From NCBI GenBank assembly GCA_028641055.1, contig CM054062.1, positions 21,460,536-21,524,535 of the forward strand: a stretch of 64,000 nt of DNA, given 5' to 3'. The translations under genes were made by a program, and so were the position numbers. This DNA comes from Alopecurus myosuroides. Its lineage: Eukaryota; Streptophyta; Magnoliopsida; Poales; Poaceae. This document shows, piece by piece, positions 19,997 through 32,496 of this stretch (the stretch's first letter is position 1; the number at the start of each line of letters is the position of its first letter). A model generated the notes under the pieces. That model did no database searches. It was not told the origin of the DNA and saw only the letters and a list, made by a program, of their open reading frames with translations.

Positions 19997-22700
19997 ATGA
20001 AGAACCTCTTCGTCGGCGAGATCTACACCAACCCCAAAGGAGAGAAGATGGTAGACGACTTTGGTTGGGGACCAGAGTTGGATCTGCTAGAAGCCGTATC
20101 TATAGTCACGATCGGCCGGGTCAACGTCTTCGTCGGCATGGTACGTACGTCCGGTTCAATTCCTGATGATATTGAGTATGATTCTGTGTCAGGAGAAGCG
20201 ACCTGCGTTCAATCGGACGGAGAAGAATCGTTCGGGACGACATATCCGGTAGAAGAGCCCACCACGAAGAGGGAACAGCCGGAGGAGCCGGTATGGACCC
20301 CGCGTGGCCGGGTCAGAAGAGAAGATGATACTGAGTCTATCCTGCACCTGCTGGAAGATCGATACGAGGAGGATAGCTGTGATGAGGAAGAATACGAGTC
20401 TTCGCCAGGCATTGCGCGCCAGGTCGCGGTCTACACAGCCCCTGCAACCAATCTTAATCAGGGAGATGTGACGACGGCCGCGGCTGGAGCGGCGTGAGCG
20501 CTGGCCCAGCAGCAAGTTCCGGCTGATGGAAACCCGGTTATAGCGCGGGTTGACGGAGAGTCGGCTTCAGTCACCAGCCGTACCGGGGAGAGCGAGCGGC
20601 AGAGAAACATGTTTGGGTTTATGGCAGACAGAACACCAGGAGCGGGACCTTCGAATCCGCGAAACCCGGCTCTATTCAACAACAACCTGATCTTAGATCC
20701 CATGGTGCTGGCAACGGTGATAACCCCGGAAAACGCGACAGATCGCGCCCGAGATCTGGATGTAGCTCGCCGTGCGTTGGACCAGCAAAGGAGAGATGTT
20801 GAAGCTGAGAAACAAGGGATAGCCGCGCGCCAGCGCGAGCTGGAAGAGTTGGAGAACCGGCTGCAGGTTCAGTCGACCAGGATTTACAATCAGAGGCACC
20901 AGACGAGATTACCGGCTACAGGTGGAAACCTCCAACCAGCCGCACTGTTTATTACCCCTCAGGATCAACCAATTCCGGCTATGAATCAGGAAACCGGACA
21001 TCAAGCTGCAACCCTGGGAGGACAGCCGGCAAACGTGCAAGCCGGGTTACCCACGTTGCAAACAGGAATCGCCACTGGCAATGCAGCACCACCACCACCA
21101 CCGCCACGATTTCATACTCCACCAGGTCACTTCAGCAACCCCATGGATAACGTGTATGTAGCAACATTGGCACTTGATCGCATCCCCGTAGGAGAGTCAC
21201 CCCATGCAGCGGAGACCCGGCGGGCAGTAGACTTGCTGCGCACGGCAATAGTTCAGCAGGCCAATTACCCGGATAACAGGAGTGGAATGCACGGAACACC
21301 ATATGTAAGCCGGCAGAACGGAAATACCGGCAATATCCAGTCGATTTTGGCGCGGCGGAGGGTAGAGCAGCAGCAAATGCCGCCTCCTCCCCGTAGGCCA
21401 GCAACGCCTGCGGCATCAGCGGCGCAAGCCATTGTGGACAGTTCCCAAGCCAGGCGAGCAGCAGCCGGGTCTGTGGTACGGGGACCGGTAGCGGTTGCGC
21501 CTCACGTCGTACCTGCTGCGGCATCACACGGTTCCCGAGTGAGGCCAGTACAGACAAACCTCGCCGGGCCTAAGTGTTTTTCAGACACCATCAGGGCCGA
21601 GCCTTACCCGGATAAGTTCAAGGAACCGGGTAAGGTGGTTAATTATGAGCCGACCATGGATCCAGAAACCTGGTTGAGCAGTTATGAGATGGCCATGTCG
21701 ATCCGCAACGCATCTGAGAATCTTCAAGCCAAATTCATGTACCTAATGATGTCAGAGGGAGCAGCAAAGTTATGGTTCAATAACCTACCCGAGAAATCCG
21801 TCAATTCATGGGGTGAGCTGGAAACTGCCTTTATCAAGCACTTTCATGGAACATGCAGGAAGTTGTTTACGATTGATGATTTAGAGCGATGTGTCCAGAA
21901 GAAGCGAGAGTCGGCACACAGTTGAGTGGGCCGCGTTATGGAAATTCTCCACTCGTCCACTGATATCCAGCCAAAGGATGCGTTACAAGCTATGGCAAAA
22001 ACATGCAAGTACATACCCTTAGTGCAAAAACTGACACGCCTGAAGTCTAGCCGGCACGCTTCAGAGGTTACAATGGGAGAGTTGATGGACGCATGCAACA
22101 AGCACGCCGCCACAGATACCACAGAGGAGGATGTCGATGATAAGAAAGCAAAAGCCAACGCAGGTAATAATGGAAGACCCGGCAATGGAGCTGCACCGGG
22201 TAATAATGGAGGAAATAATGGAAACAACCAGCACAAGCGCCCATATGAAGGAAACTCCGAGTTTGTCGCCAATACAGAAGCTGGGTTTGCGAGACACAGA
22301 GCTGAGGGAAATTTCAACGGAGGAAACTTCAATGGAGGAAATTATCAAGGACCACCAAGGCCGGCTAATCATATAGAGGCCTTCAGGATGCCCTGTCCGC
22401 GTCATAGCAGGAACGGCAGGTCGGCTAATCATTCATTGGAGCAGTGCGTAGATTTACAGAGATGGAAGAACGAGGAAATACAGAAGGCCATGCGAGGCGC
22501 AGGCCGGGGAGCAGGACCGGGTCCGGGCGGAAACCCGGGCAATGGCCCACCCCCGGCTGGCAACGCATGAGGTGGTAATCCGGGTAACAATCAAGGAGGC
22601 GCTGGAGGTTTCCAAGCCAACCCCAAGCAGCTAGGGCAGTACCACGTCCATACTACGGGGACTTCCAATAAAGATAGAAAGATACTCAAAAGAGCAGTAA
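19997..22700 (+). pseudogene. E6 gag, interrupted by three stops
   Basis: Colinear with E5 gag; start ATG at 19997 by that alignment. Acidic leader (to 20490), Arg/Glu-rich helical part (20700-20910), Pro/Gln-rich segment, capsid-like region (21640-21900), C-X2-H-X8-H-X4-C motif near 22390-22445 and Gly/Asn-rich tail. In-frame TGA stops lie at 20495, 21923 and 22568. At 21923 a Trp codon (TGG in E5) has become TGA. The frame resumes after each stop, so these are point defects rather than rearrangements. Confidence 0.9.
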
Positions 22701-22729
22701 ACTCGGTTTCTTCAGCTGTTCCGAGATAC

Positions 22730-25435
22730 TTGAGATGGTCAGACCAAGAGGTCACATGGAGCAGGAGGGATCACCCGGAAAAAATAGAACATCCGGGTGT
22801 GCTGGCTTTGGTAGTTGCACCACAGGTCAATGGTTACGAGCTGAAAAAGGTTCTGATGGACGGTGGGAGTAGCATCAATATCTTATATTGGGAAACTTTC
22901 CTACGCATGGGGCTCAAGGAGTCTTAGTTGTAGAAAAGTTCTACAGTTTTTCATGGGATCGTGCCAGGTCATTCGGCGAGCCCAGAAGGAAAGATCACAC
23001 TAGAGGTTGCTTTTGGAGAATCGAAGGACAATTTCCGAGTGGAGTGGCTCACGTTCGAGGTGGTAAAATTGCGCAGTCCTTATCACGCACTGTTCGGAAG
23101 GCCGACTTACGCCAAGTTCATGGACAGGCCGTGTTACGTGTACCTACAACTAAAAATCCCGGGTCCCAAGCGAACCATTACTATACACGGCAACTGGGTT
23201 ATAGCAGCTGAGTGTGACGAAGGAGACGCGGCAATGGCAGAACAGGCGTGCAGGAAGGAAGAGCTCAAGTATTACCGGTCTCAGGTAGACCCGGATGATA
23301 GAACAACATTGAAAAGACCGAATACGGAAGATGAGAGAGCAAAATTCAATGCAGCACATGACACAAAGATGGTGGCTTTTGTCGAAGGCGATCCCTCCAA
23401 GCAATTTGCTATAGGATCTAACCTGGATAGTAAGCAGGAAGAAGCACTTATTGAGTTTATTCGTCGTAATCAAGATGTTTTCGCTTGGATGCCTAGCGAT
23501 ATGCCGGGTATCCCGACCGAGTTGGCTGAGCACAGTTTGCATGTTGATCCCAAGTCTCCGCCCGTGAAACAGGGCTTGAGAAAGATGAACGAGGAACGAA
23601 GAAAGGCTATAGGAGCAGAGATTGCTCGGCTCCTTGCAGCCGGCTTTATCATCGAGGTTTTTCACCCGGATTGGTTGGCAAATCCGGTTCTGGTGATGAA
23701 AAAGAGCAACGAGTGGAGGATGTGCATAGATTACACGAGTCTCAACAAACATTGCCCAAAGGATCCGTTTGCCCTTCCAAGGATAGATCAGATTATAGAC
23801 GTAGTGGCTGGAAGTGACCTGTTGTGTTTCTTGGATGCCTATTCCGGGTATCACCAGATCAAGCTCAAGAAGGAAGATTGGGAGAAAAAATATGTCATAA
23901 CCCCCTTTGGAGCTTTCTGTTACAAAACCATGACTTTTGGGCTAAAGAACGTTGGCGCAACATACCAACGGTGCATTCAGAAGTGTTTTGAGGATCAGAT
24001 TAGACGCAACGTCCATGCTTATGTTGATGACGTGGTGATTAAAACCAGAAAGGCAGAAACATTCATTGATGACCTAAAGGAAACGTTCAGATATTTGAGA
24101 AGATATCAGATGAAGCTTAACCCCACAAAGTGCGTGTTCGGAGTTCCAGCAGGAAAGTTACTCGGTTTCATTGTTTCCGAGAGAGGAATTGAGGCAAACC
24201 CGAACAAGATTAAAGCTATTGAGAATCTGAAAAATCCGGAAGGCCTGAAGCATGTTCAAAAACTTATAGGATGTGTAGCAGCATTAAGCCGGTTTATATC
24301 CAGGCTTGGAGAGAAGGCAATACCTTTATACCGGCTCTTGAGGAAAACCGACAAATTTGTTTGGGACGAAGAGGCGGACGAGGCGTTCGAAGCTCTGAAA
24401 AAACAATTATCTGAGGCACCGATTCTGGCGGCACGGGGTCCTAAAGAGCCCATGTTGTTATACGTTGCGGTCGGGCCCCGGGCGGTTAGCGCCGTGGTTG
24501 TTGTCGAGCGCAAAGAGGATGGAAAGGATCACCCGGTACAAAGGCTGGTTTATTATGTGAGCGAAGTACTATCGGAAGCAAAGCAGCGTTACCCACATTG
24601 GCAAAAATTAGTTTTCGGGGTCTTCATGGCTAGCCGGAAATTGAAACCATATTTTCAGGAACACCCCATAACAGTGGTTAGCTCCATACCAATGGCAGAT
24701 ATTATCAGAAATTCAGACGCGACAGGTAGAATAGCCAAGTGGGCCATTGAGATGGGAGATTATCACATCAACTACGAGCCCAGGTCTGCAATCAAATCTC
24801 AAGCTTTAGCTGATTTTATCAATGATTGGACTCACACAAGCATGCCCACAATGATGCCAAGTTCCGAGTCTTGGGTGATGCACTTTGATGTTTCTAAGCA
24901 GTACGAGGGGTCAAGAGCTGGGGTGGTGCTCACATCACCCAAAGGCGACAAACTGAGATACGGGTTGCAGATTCACTTTGATTGCTCCAACAATGTGGCA
25001 GAGTATGAGGCATTATTACATGGATTGAGAATAGCAAAGGAGATGAACATTAGGCGAATACGGTGCTATGGAGACTCGGATCTCGTGGTACAGCAGGTCT
25101 CAGGAACTTGGGATAGAAAAGATGCGACAATGGCAGCATATCGCAGAGAGGTAGACAGGGTTGCCGGGTCCTGTTCCGGGTATGAGGTGGAGCATATTGA
25201 CAGGCGAAAGAATGAGGCAGCAGATGCGCTCGCAAGACTCGGCTCTCGCAGAGAGCCGGTTCCACCCAATGTTTTCCTGGACGAGTTATGGCGACCATCT
25301 GTTAAAACCGAGTCTGAGGAAGAGGTGGCTAACCAAGACCCGGATTTGGAGCTGGTGGCCACAATACGTGATGTTCCCGAGTGGACAGAGCCGTTTTTGG
25401 CCTACCTATCACGGGGCGAGTTACCACCACAGTAG
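22730..25435 (+). pseudogene. E6 protease, reverse transcriptase and two RNase H domains
   Basis: The protease begins about 22795, with DGGSS at 22858-22874. Two TAG codons at 22924-22932 stand where E5 has two CAG codons. From 22961 an open run of 824 codons follows. In it: RT about residues 200-400 with LDAYSGYHQI (291-300) and the catalytic YVDD (354-357); a connection or first RNase H region about 480-580; and a second RNase H about 638-763, with AEYEAL (680-685), GDSDL (704-708) and EAADALA (752-758). The first catalytic Asp of the second RNase H sits in FDVSK, where E3 has FDGSK. The run ends at TAG 25433. RT makes DNA from the element RNA in the particle; RNase H removes RNA. Confidence 0.9.
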
Positions 25436-26572
25436 GTTGTAGCAAGGCAAATTCTGAGACGAGCAAAAGGCTATTCTATTATCAATGTGGAGTTGTATAA
25501 AAGAAGTGCAGCGGGAGTCTTTTTGCGCTGTGTGGCACCAGAAGAAGACCGGCAGATATTGAAGGAGATCCATGAAGGTGATTGTGGGCATCATGCCTCC
25601 ACAAGATCCCTTGTGGCCAAAGCATATCGACACGGTTTCTTTTGGCTCACGGCCTTAGCGGACGCAGAGCGCTTGGTGGAAAGGTGCGATGGATGTCAAA
25701 GGTACGCTCGCCAAACCCATGTGCCGGCTATGGAGTTGCAAACAATCCCGCTGACCTGACCGTTTGCTGTTTGGGGTATGGATATGGTGGGCCCCTTCCA
25801 CATGTCACCATGCAAAAAGACTCATCTTTTGGTAGCTATTGATAAGTTTACTAAGTGGGTTGAAGTTATGCCAGTTACTACTTGCGAAGCAATCACAACA
25901 GTCAAGTTCCTGAAAAGGATCATCTACCGGTTTGGATACCATCACAGCATAATAACAGACAATGGAACCAACATGTCCTTAGGTGAGATGGAGAAATTTT
26001 GTGGGAACAATGGTATCCGGCTTGACATAGCCTCGGTAGCCCATCCACAAGCTAATGGACAGGTGGAGAGGGCAAATTAGGAGTTACTTCGTGGGTTAAA
26101 ACCACGGCTGCGAGTCCTGTGCATCAGAGCTGCTGGAGTATGGGTAGAAGAGCTACCATCAGTAGTTTGGGGAATTAACACTACACCTAACAGATCTACT
26201 CAGATGACCCTGTTTTTCATGGTTTATGGTGCAGAGGCAGTGTTGCCGAGTGACATTATTCATGACTCGCCCCGAGTGTCGGCTTATGTCGAGGTGGAGA
26301 ATGAGAAGACCCGGCAGGATGCCGTGGATATGCTAGAAGAACACAGGGAGCAAGCCTTGGAGAGGTCAGCCATATATCAGCAAGATTTGAGGAGATACCA
26401 TAGTCGGCGAGTCAAAACCCGGGTCTTCCAGGAGGGGGGCCTGGTATTGCGCTTGGTACAATCAAAGGAAGGAAAGCACAAGTTATCTCCACCATGGGAA
26501 GGACCATTGATCATAAGCCGGAACCTGCACAATGGATCATATTACCTAGTAGATGCAAGATACTGTCAATGA
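25436..26572 (+). pseudogene. E6 integrase, interrupted by stops
   Basis: N-terminal zinc-finger region (HEGDCGHHA ... RCDGCQRYAR, 25570-25710), then core with Asp in MDMVGPF (25778-25798), Asp in TDNGTN (about 25960), Glu in GQVERAN (about 26060-26080), and a C-terminal region ending at TGA 26570-26572. Breaks: TGA at 25757 (probably from TGG) and TAG at 26078 (from CAG). Residues of the D,D,E triad are all visible, so catalytic design was intact before the stops. Integrase would join the cDNA to the chromosome in the nucleus. Confidence 0.9.
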
Positions 26573-27809
26573 CACCGCCCACACCACTTCATCTATGCAA
26601 GAGAGGGAAAGACCGTGGAACGTGGCTCATCTACGTCCCTACTACACCTAGCATAGGCCAGGTTTACAAGTGAATTACACGATGTAACAGGCAGCAGGTT
26701 TCAGACGCACTCTTTTCCTATCCAGGGTACCTAAGGGGACTGGAGGGTTTTTAATGAGGCGGCTTGCTGACCTAACTTTTCTCATATCAATAAAGAGATG
26801 GTTAAACTATGATATTGCTTCTTTCTTATTTATTTCTGTTAAGTTTTTGTCCTTCTATTTTTTACCTCTGTTTTTTACTTTACCAGGTAGGTATTATGTG
26901 TTTGCTTATAGTACATTAGTTTTATATTTTCTCCTATATTGTATATATAGGTCTTGGGGGCTGATTGCTTGAATAGCACAGTTACAAACTCGAAGACCCG
27001 GCCACGATGCCATTAAGTTATAAGGACCGATTACTTGCAATAAGTACGGTTACAATCTTATAACCGGACAATAGAGCCAAATTTTCTTGATTTCTCTTGT
27101 TTAAGCTTGATGCGACTCGCAAAAATGTGGCATGCTTTGCTAACGTGTAATCACAATCAGTCATGATGCCCAATGGGACTTGCCTGACCTTGTTTTTATA
27201 AAGTTATAGCAACATTGAATATCCACGCGAAAGCCGGCTTACAACAAAGAGGATCAAAAGGGTCATCTAAACCACAAGTTGTGCAGAGTACAAGGTTAAC
27301 AGCCAGAAACTCACAACATATTAAGCATAACTTTAAACCTACGTGAGCAACTCTATGTTTTGGGCCTTAGTAAAAACAATTTGCTTTCTTGAAAACTACA
27401 AATCCCTAGACTCGGAAATTCGGGTCTTGGGGACTTCGGAATTTGAGAAAAGCAAAAAATTGTTTACGTATTAAGCTTAAAAACCCAAAACTCCGAGTCT
27501 TGGGGACTTGGGGACTTAAGAAATAAAAGTCCACTTGGTCAAAAACCCCGAGACCCGGAAACCGAGTCTCACAGAAGGAAGAAGATAAAAGATCGGCAAA
27601 ATAGCAAAAGAGGTTCAAAACTGCAAAATATCATATCAAAGCGAGGGGCCAGAAGGGCCACCAAAAGCTATTAAGGTTTAAACGTATTACAAACCGAGGA
27701 AATTGTATCGAAAAGTGCACAGGCGCACTATTAAAAGAATAATTGTATCAGGCATATTACATAATGCCTATTAGCCGAATAAGTGTTTGAGGCGATAAAT
27801 AGTGAAACT
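26573..27809. other. E6 convergent spacer
   Basis: Non-coding. A block at about 26690-26770 right after pol matches E5 and E1 closely. An AATAAA signal lies near 26790. A hairpin at 27017-27064 has perfect 8-base ends (GTTATAAG / CTTATAAC) and further pairing inside. A segment about 27100-27250 is conserved with E5 in reverse orientation (CCAATGGGACT / AGTCCCATTGG). Two short repeats near 27410-27580 carry 'tcttggggacttgg'-type motifs. Confidence 0.6.
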
Positions 27810-30800
27810 TTACTCGGCATTCATAGCCGAGTCATCAACGTTATCCTTGGCGGCCGGGTCAGTGGAATGCTCATCGGTGGTCTTCTCCGCTCTCCCGTCC
27901 GGGTTAGCCGCAGTATCGGCACGGGCTGGAGGAGGGACAACCGGAGTAGAGGAGGAAGGCACAGTATCGGCCTCAGCTTTCTTCTTGGCAGCTTCTTCCT
28001 TCCACCGTTCTAGCATGTCAAAGGGCTTAGGGAGGTCTGATTGAACCGACTTGTCATTAGCATCATAGGGTGGAGTGATCTTGCTTACATCCAGTTTGTC
28101 GGCTATCAAGCTTGCCGAGTGACGCACCTGAGCGTGAATGGTCTTGTAATCCTTGCCAGTGAACTTGGACCCGTCATTGTTGAACTCGGGAAACCCGCCC
28201 ACGAGTTTTGCCGGCTCAAGCCTAGGAAAATAGGCCTTGGCCAGAGCGAGCCCGTGGGTTACCCCAATCCGGCACGATGAACGCTTCCAGTTGTCGATCC
28301 AGGCGGGAATGGTAGAACATGCTTCAAGCATATCATTCAAACCACAATAACCCTCACCCGGCCACTTCACAGCCTCCAAAATCCACTTGGTGCCGATAGT
28401 GAATTGAAGGATTACAGCCTTCAACGTCTTCAACTTCTCAACATCATCTTCATCTGGGGCTACCTCATCCGGACCTGCAAAGTAACAGAAAAGTTAAAGC
28501 ACTGAGATCCGGGTTATACACCTTATGGAATGAGAAATCCGGGTTATAATCGGTAAGTTAATTTTTACCAAGTAGAGTGCGTTAAGTATCGGCAATCTGG
28601 GCTGAAATTTTCTTCAGCGTACCCTCGGCAGTTTGGGACCTTTTCTTGTACTTTCTCACTTCTTTGTCAAGGTTTTTCACCTCAACTTCTAGCTCTTCAC
28701 GTAACTTTGTCTCGACCTCAAGGAGCTTGTTGGTTTTTTCCAACATCTACTCAGACCGGGCCACGTGTGCCTGTGAAAAAGAAAAGGAACAGTCAGTCTG
28801 ATACATGATATAACCGGGTATGGTAAATTATGTAGCTATGAAAGTACCGAGCAAACTTTGCATAGTTCACTCGGAACTTGGGGACTAGATGAATATACAA
28901 GCAACATAGATTAAGTTACCTGGTGCTCAGCTGCCATGGCTTCTAGAATATCCCTTTCATTGGTCTTCAGGGAGAAGAGCGCATCTAGCATTCCTTCAAA
29001 GTTCAGATCGCCGAGTCTTGGCCTGGAGGAGCTGGGGTTATTACTCGGAGGCGGGGTCCTTTCTTGCTTAGGGGAGTGGACCCGGGTTTCCTGGGTGTTA
29101 GGAGTGGGGTCACCCATCCGTGATCCCAGGAACTCGATGTCCCCGTCACCCGGCAGCGGAAACTCGGCTTCCTGCCCCACCGGGTCCCTCAGCAAACCTT
29201 CCTGTTCTTCTTCTGCACCGCCAGCCGCGGGCTGCACAACAACCTCCGGCTCTTCCATAGCCGGGTTATCCACATCCATGTCCTCAGGCTCACTGATGGT
29301 GACCTTGGCCCTGAGAAAGAGAAAGAAACAGTCAGTATAGGGTGAATGAAAGATATGGAAAAAACTAGTGTATCAAATAGCAAGAAAGGTAAGTTACCCG
29401 GTGTTCACGAAGAAATCTGCCCGGAGATCGTTGCTAGACCCGGAAGAAGCTGATAAGGAGTTGGAAAGTGAGACCCTAAGTTGGACGGCTAACAGATGGT
29501 TTGGAGATGGAAATTTCCGAGGGATATAAGATGAATAAGTTTGGGGAATACCGGCTCGGCGGACGGGGGATGAAGGTATGCCCGGGTGAAGAGGATCGTC
29601 ACCCGGAGAGTTCCGGGTTACCCTACGTTTGACTGGGACAGGTTCCTTCAAGTTTGATGAATCGAGTAAGTGTTGGTTAAGTTCGCACATGTTAGCGTAC
29701 GAGTATGGTTTGGAGGCAACAGAGGAATAAGGCACCTTGAAGACAACTCCTCGGGTCCTCCTCTTTGCTCCAACCTCTACCTCCGGCTCAGACTCGCTTT
29801 CGTCCGACTGTGTGTCCTACTTATCCTCTAGTTCTGGCAAACAAGATGCATTGTTCGAAAGGGGGAAAAGTTGGTCTAAGTAAGTTAACAAAGAAATTAC
29901 ATGAAAAAGATTCGGATTTTACCTTCATCGGAATCAACCGGCTCCTCGTCTTCTTCCGAGTTTTCGGAAGGGGGAGGAGTAACTATCTTCCAGAGTGCGT
30001 CATCTTCCTGAGAAGAAAACATCATGACAAGGGTTAGTAAATGTACATAAGGAATATTAGTCGAATGAAGGGATAATATCCGGGTCTTACTGGAGGAGCC
30101 GGATTATCTCGCGTGACGGGGGTTAAGCCCGGCTATATTCTTGATAGCGTCGAGTTTCTCGGCTAAGAAGGTCTTCATGAGCTTGTTTATGTCGCCAGCT
30201 GGGTAATTTTTCTCCGAGTATCGGTGAGAGTAGGTAAGATGTCCGGATTACTGGCACATAAGTTTTGTCCGGGTGCTGTTAGGCTGAATCTGGCAACTCA
30301 CCCAGGGTTTTAATCAGATTGAGCCCTAGGAGACCTTGGGCCGAGAGTACAGCAAGTTTATTGTGGAGAGGCTGGATAGACTGCCTCTCGGCCTCAGAAG
30401 CGAAAGAGCTGAGATTATCGGAAAGATTAAGGAGATCATCGGTGAAACCCGGCAGTGGCTTTTCGCCGACTAAAGAGGTGTCTTGGCAATAAAAATAAGT
30501 TTTCTGCCAGTGTTTGACGTGCGAACTGAGGCTCAGAGTCGGCATGAGAGAATTTTTCCGCCTCTGGATGGAGACTCCTCCACAGACTAGGAAGGCCCCA
30601 TCGCCGCTCTCTCGGCACGGCTTACATTGGAAAAGTTCAAGGAACAGAGCTAGATTTGGAGGAACGCATAGATACGATTCACATAAAACTATGAAGTGAG
30701 TGATATTAAGCATGGAGTTGGGGCCAATGTCGAATACCCGGAGCTTGTAGTGGTCCAGGAGCTCACGGAAGAAAGGGTGACCCGGGGGGGCGGAAACCCC

Positions 30801-31038
30801 GGGTCACGTTTTCGACAAAAACCACCACCTCGTCAAGACCCGGAGTAGGTCGAGTCTCCTCTCCAGGTACCCTCCAGTGGATCTCCTCCCTAGTGGGCAA
30901 AACACCCGACTCTGAAAGCTCGTCAAGCTTAGCTTTTGTAACAGTCCACCTCGCCCAGTTGGCGGAGATCGATTGACTCGGCTTTTGCTTGTTGGCCGGG
31001 TGTTTTCCCTTCAGCTTAGCACTGGCCTTAGGAGCCAT
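27810..31038 (-). pseudogene. E6 aORF, frameshifted
   Basis: Minus-strand counterpart of the E5 aORF. The start at 31038 (MAPKASAKLKGKH) aligns with the E5 start. The N-terminal domain spans 31038-30095, with a frameshift near 30775 (a G-run) and another near 30300. Further exons: about 30010-29920 (acidic), 29735-29400, 29279-28911 (ends EAMAAEHQ, as in E5), a coiled-coil-like exon about 28780-28590 with a TAG near 28750, and the last exon about 28465-27810 with the second conserved domain. Exon order and phases follow E5. The frameshifts make it non-functional. Confidence 0.75.
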
Positions 31039-31632
31039 AGGTGAAGATCTAAAAAAGAGACAAATACAGAGTATGAATAACGAGAGACCCGGAGATTACA
31101 GTTATCCGACTTAGCGAGAAGTGCTTGCAAAAAATTTAGCAGATTGGATCTAGTAAAAAACATATAGAGGGAAAATTCACGATTGCAAATGGTGAAGATA
31201 TGCTGAGAGGCGCACGCTTGGATCTAATTAAGTGCTAGCCGTGGAAAAAGGAAGATTAGGGCATATCTAGATAACGAGGAATGGTGGAGAATTTGAAGAA
31301 GAGATTAGATCCAATCTATTTGCGAGAAATTAGAATCTGGATCTAAAGGATTAAGGGACTTACCGGTTGAATCGAGATGGGAGCGCGGCGGCGGCGGATG
31401 GCTCGACGGCGGCGGCTCCTTGGGCTCTCCGGTGGAGATCGACGGCAGCGTCGTGGGTACGGGCATGGCGGCCAGACGGCGGCGGCGCGGTTCCAGCGGT
31501 GTTCCCGTGGCCGGCGGCGTGGCTCTGTTAAGGATGGGCTCGAGCTCGATCTCGTAGGTGCCAAGATGGAATGGAGACGAAAGGTTAGGGAGAGGAATGT
31601 CTAGTGGATCTAAAGGGTGACCCCTGGGTACC

Positions 31633-31640
31633 TATTTATA
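31633..31640 (-). promoter_or_regulatory. E6 aORF TATA box
   Basis: TATAAATA on the minus strand, about 600 bp upstream of the aORF start and followed by a GC-rich leader and a donor-like site (CCG before GTAAGT) near 31364. It mirrors the E5 arrangement at 9748. Confidence 0.5.
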
Positions 31641-32010
31641 GGAGTGGGGGGAAAATGCCCTAGGCCTGGGCAGCAAGTGCCAAATTTTCGGAAAAGGGGT
31701 TATTCGGCCCGGATATTTTGGGATAAGCATTATAGCGCCCGTTGCAGAATATCCGGAAGGGATTGAAATGGATTGCGAGCGTGATATTCGGACTGATTGG
31801 CAACGGTGCGAATCCGGGTCTTGTCACGTTTTCCTCGGAGTGTTGACCCGGGAAAATGATGTTTGACTCGGAAAAGCCGGGTTATTATATGGACCGCCTA
31901 CAGAGCAAGACCTAGCTATTATCAAAGCATTCTAACCCGGTAATGAATTTGCATGATTATTGTTTTGCAGGGAATAGCGTGCGCTTCATGGTTGATCCTA
32001 CGAAGCCCAA

Positions 32011-32027
32011 GCTATTCTGGGGACTAC
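32011..32027 (+). other. E6 polypurine tract
   Basis: GCTATTCTGGGGACTAC directly before the 3' LTR; identical to the E5 tract. Confidence 0.85.
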
Positions 32028-32491
32028 TGATGGATGGATGATAACCCGGTAGGCTAACACCAAGGTGAAACCCGGCCCAAAGGTAATCGTACAAGACCCG
32101 GCTCAAGGAAGAGGAGCTTCTAGCAGGCCCAAGAAGGAGCGTAGGCCTGGTAGCCCGGCCCTTGGGGTTACAGTTAGGAAGCTTAGGGTTATGTGCGGTT
32201 TCCGGGTAGGATTCCGAGTATGCCTTGTATAGGAAGCCAGGGAGCCGGGTAAGATATAGGCCGGCTCCTAGGGTTAGAAAAAGGGAGCTTTACTAGATAT
32301 TCGAGTATCCTTGTAACACAAGAGCTGATAGTTGTAACCCTAGATTGTAGACTTGGCGACTTGATTTCCAGAGCTACCAGATCGATTGATAGCATGATTT
32401 CCCCTGAGCTAAACCCTCTCCCAAACACCAGAGTCGAATTGCCCCACGATAAGTTACCCCTGGTAACGTCTGCCGTGATTATCCCATGACA
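32028..32491 (+). repeat. E6 3' LTR
   Basis: 464 bp, begins TGATGGATGG and ends CCCATGACA. About 16 substitutions and one indel against 19470-19932. The duplicated target GTTGG follows at 32492-32496. Confidence 0.95.
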
Positions 32492-32496
32492 GTTGG

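Larger units (their letters stand above)
19470..32491 (+). mobile_element. E6: full-length Tat-lineage element with dual RNase H and aORF, disabled
   Basis: A 13,022-bp element with GTTGG duplications. Order on the plus strand: 5' LTR, primer-binding site, gag, protease, RT, connection-type RNase H, second RNase H, integrase, spacer, aORF on the minus strand, polypurine tract, 3' LTR. The second, archaeal-like RNase H after a degenerate first one is a known Tat-lineage feature. By eye the LTRs differ by about 16 substitutions and one indel in 463 bp (about 3.5%), so it is clearly older than E5. At least seven in-frame stops interrupt gag-pol. Confidence 0.95.

Noticed and set aside
27017..27064. 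Hairpin in the E6 spacer as a MITE or tRNA-like gene
   Set aside because: It has no target duplication and no tRNA features; it is a shared part of the element spacer in E1, E5 and E6.
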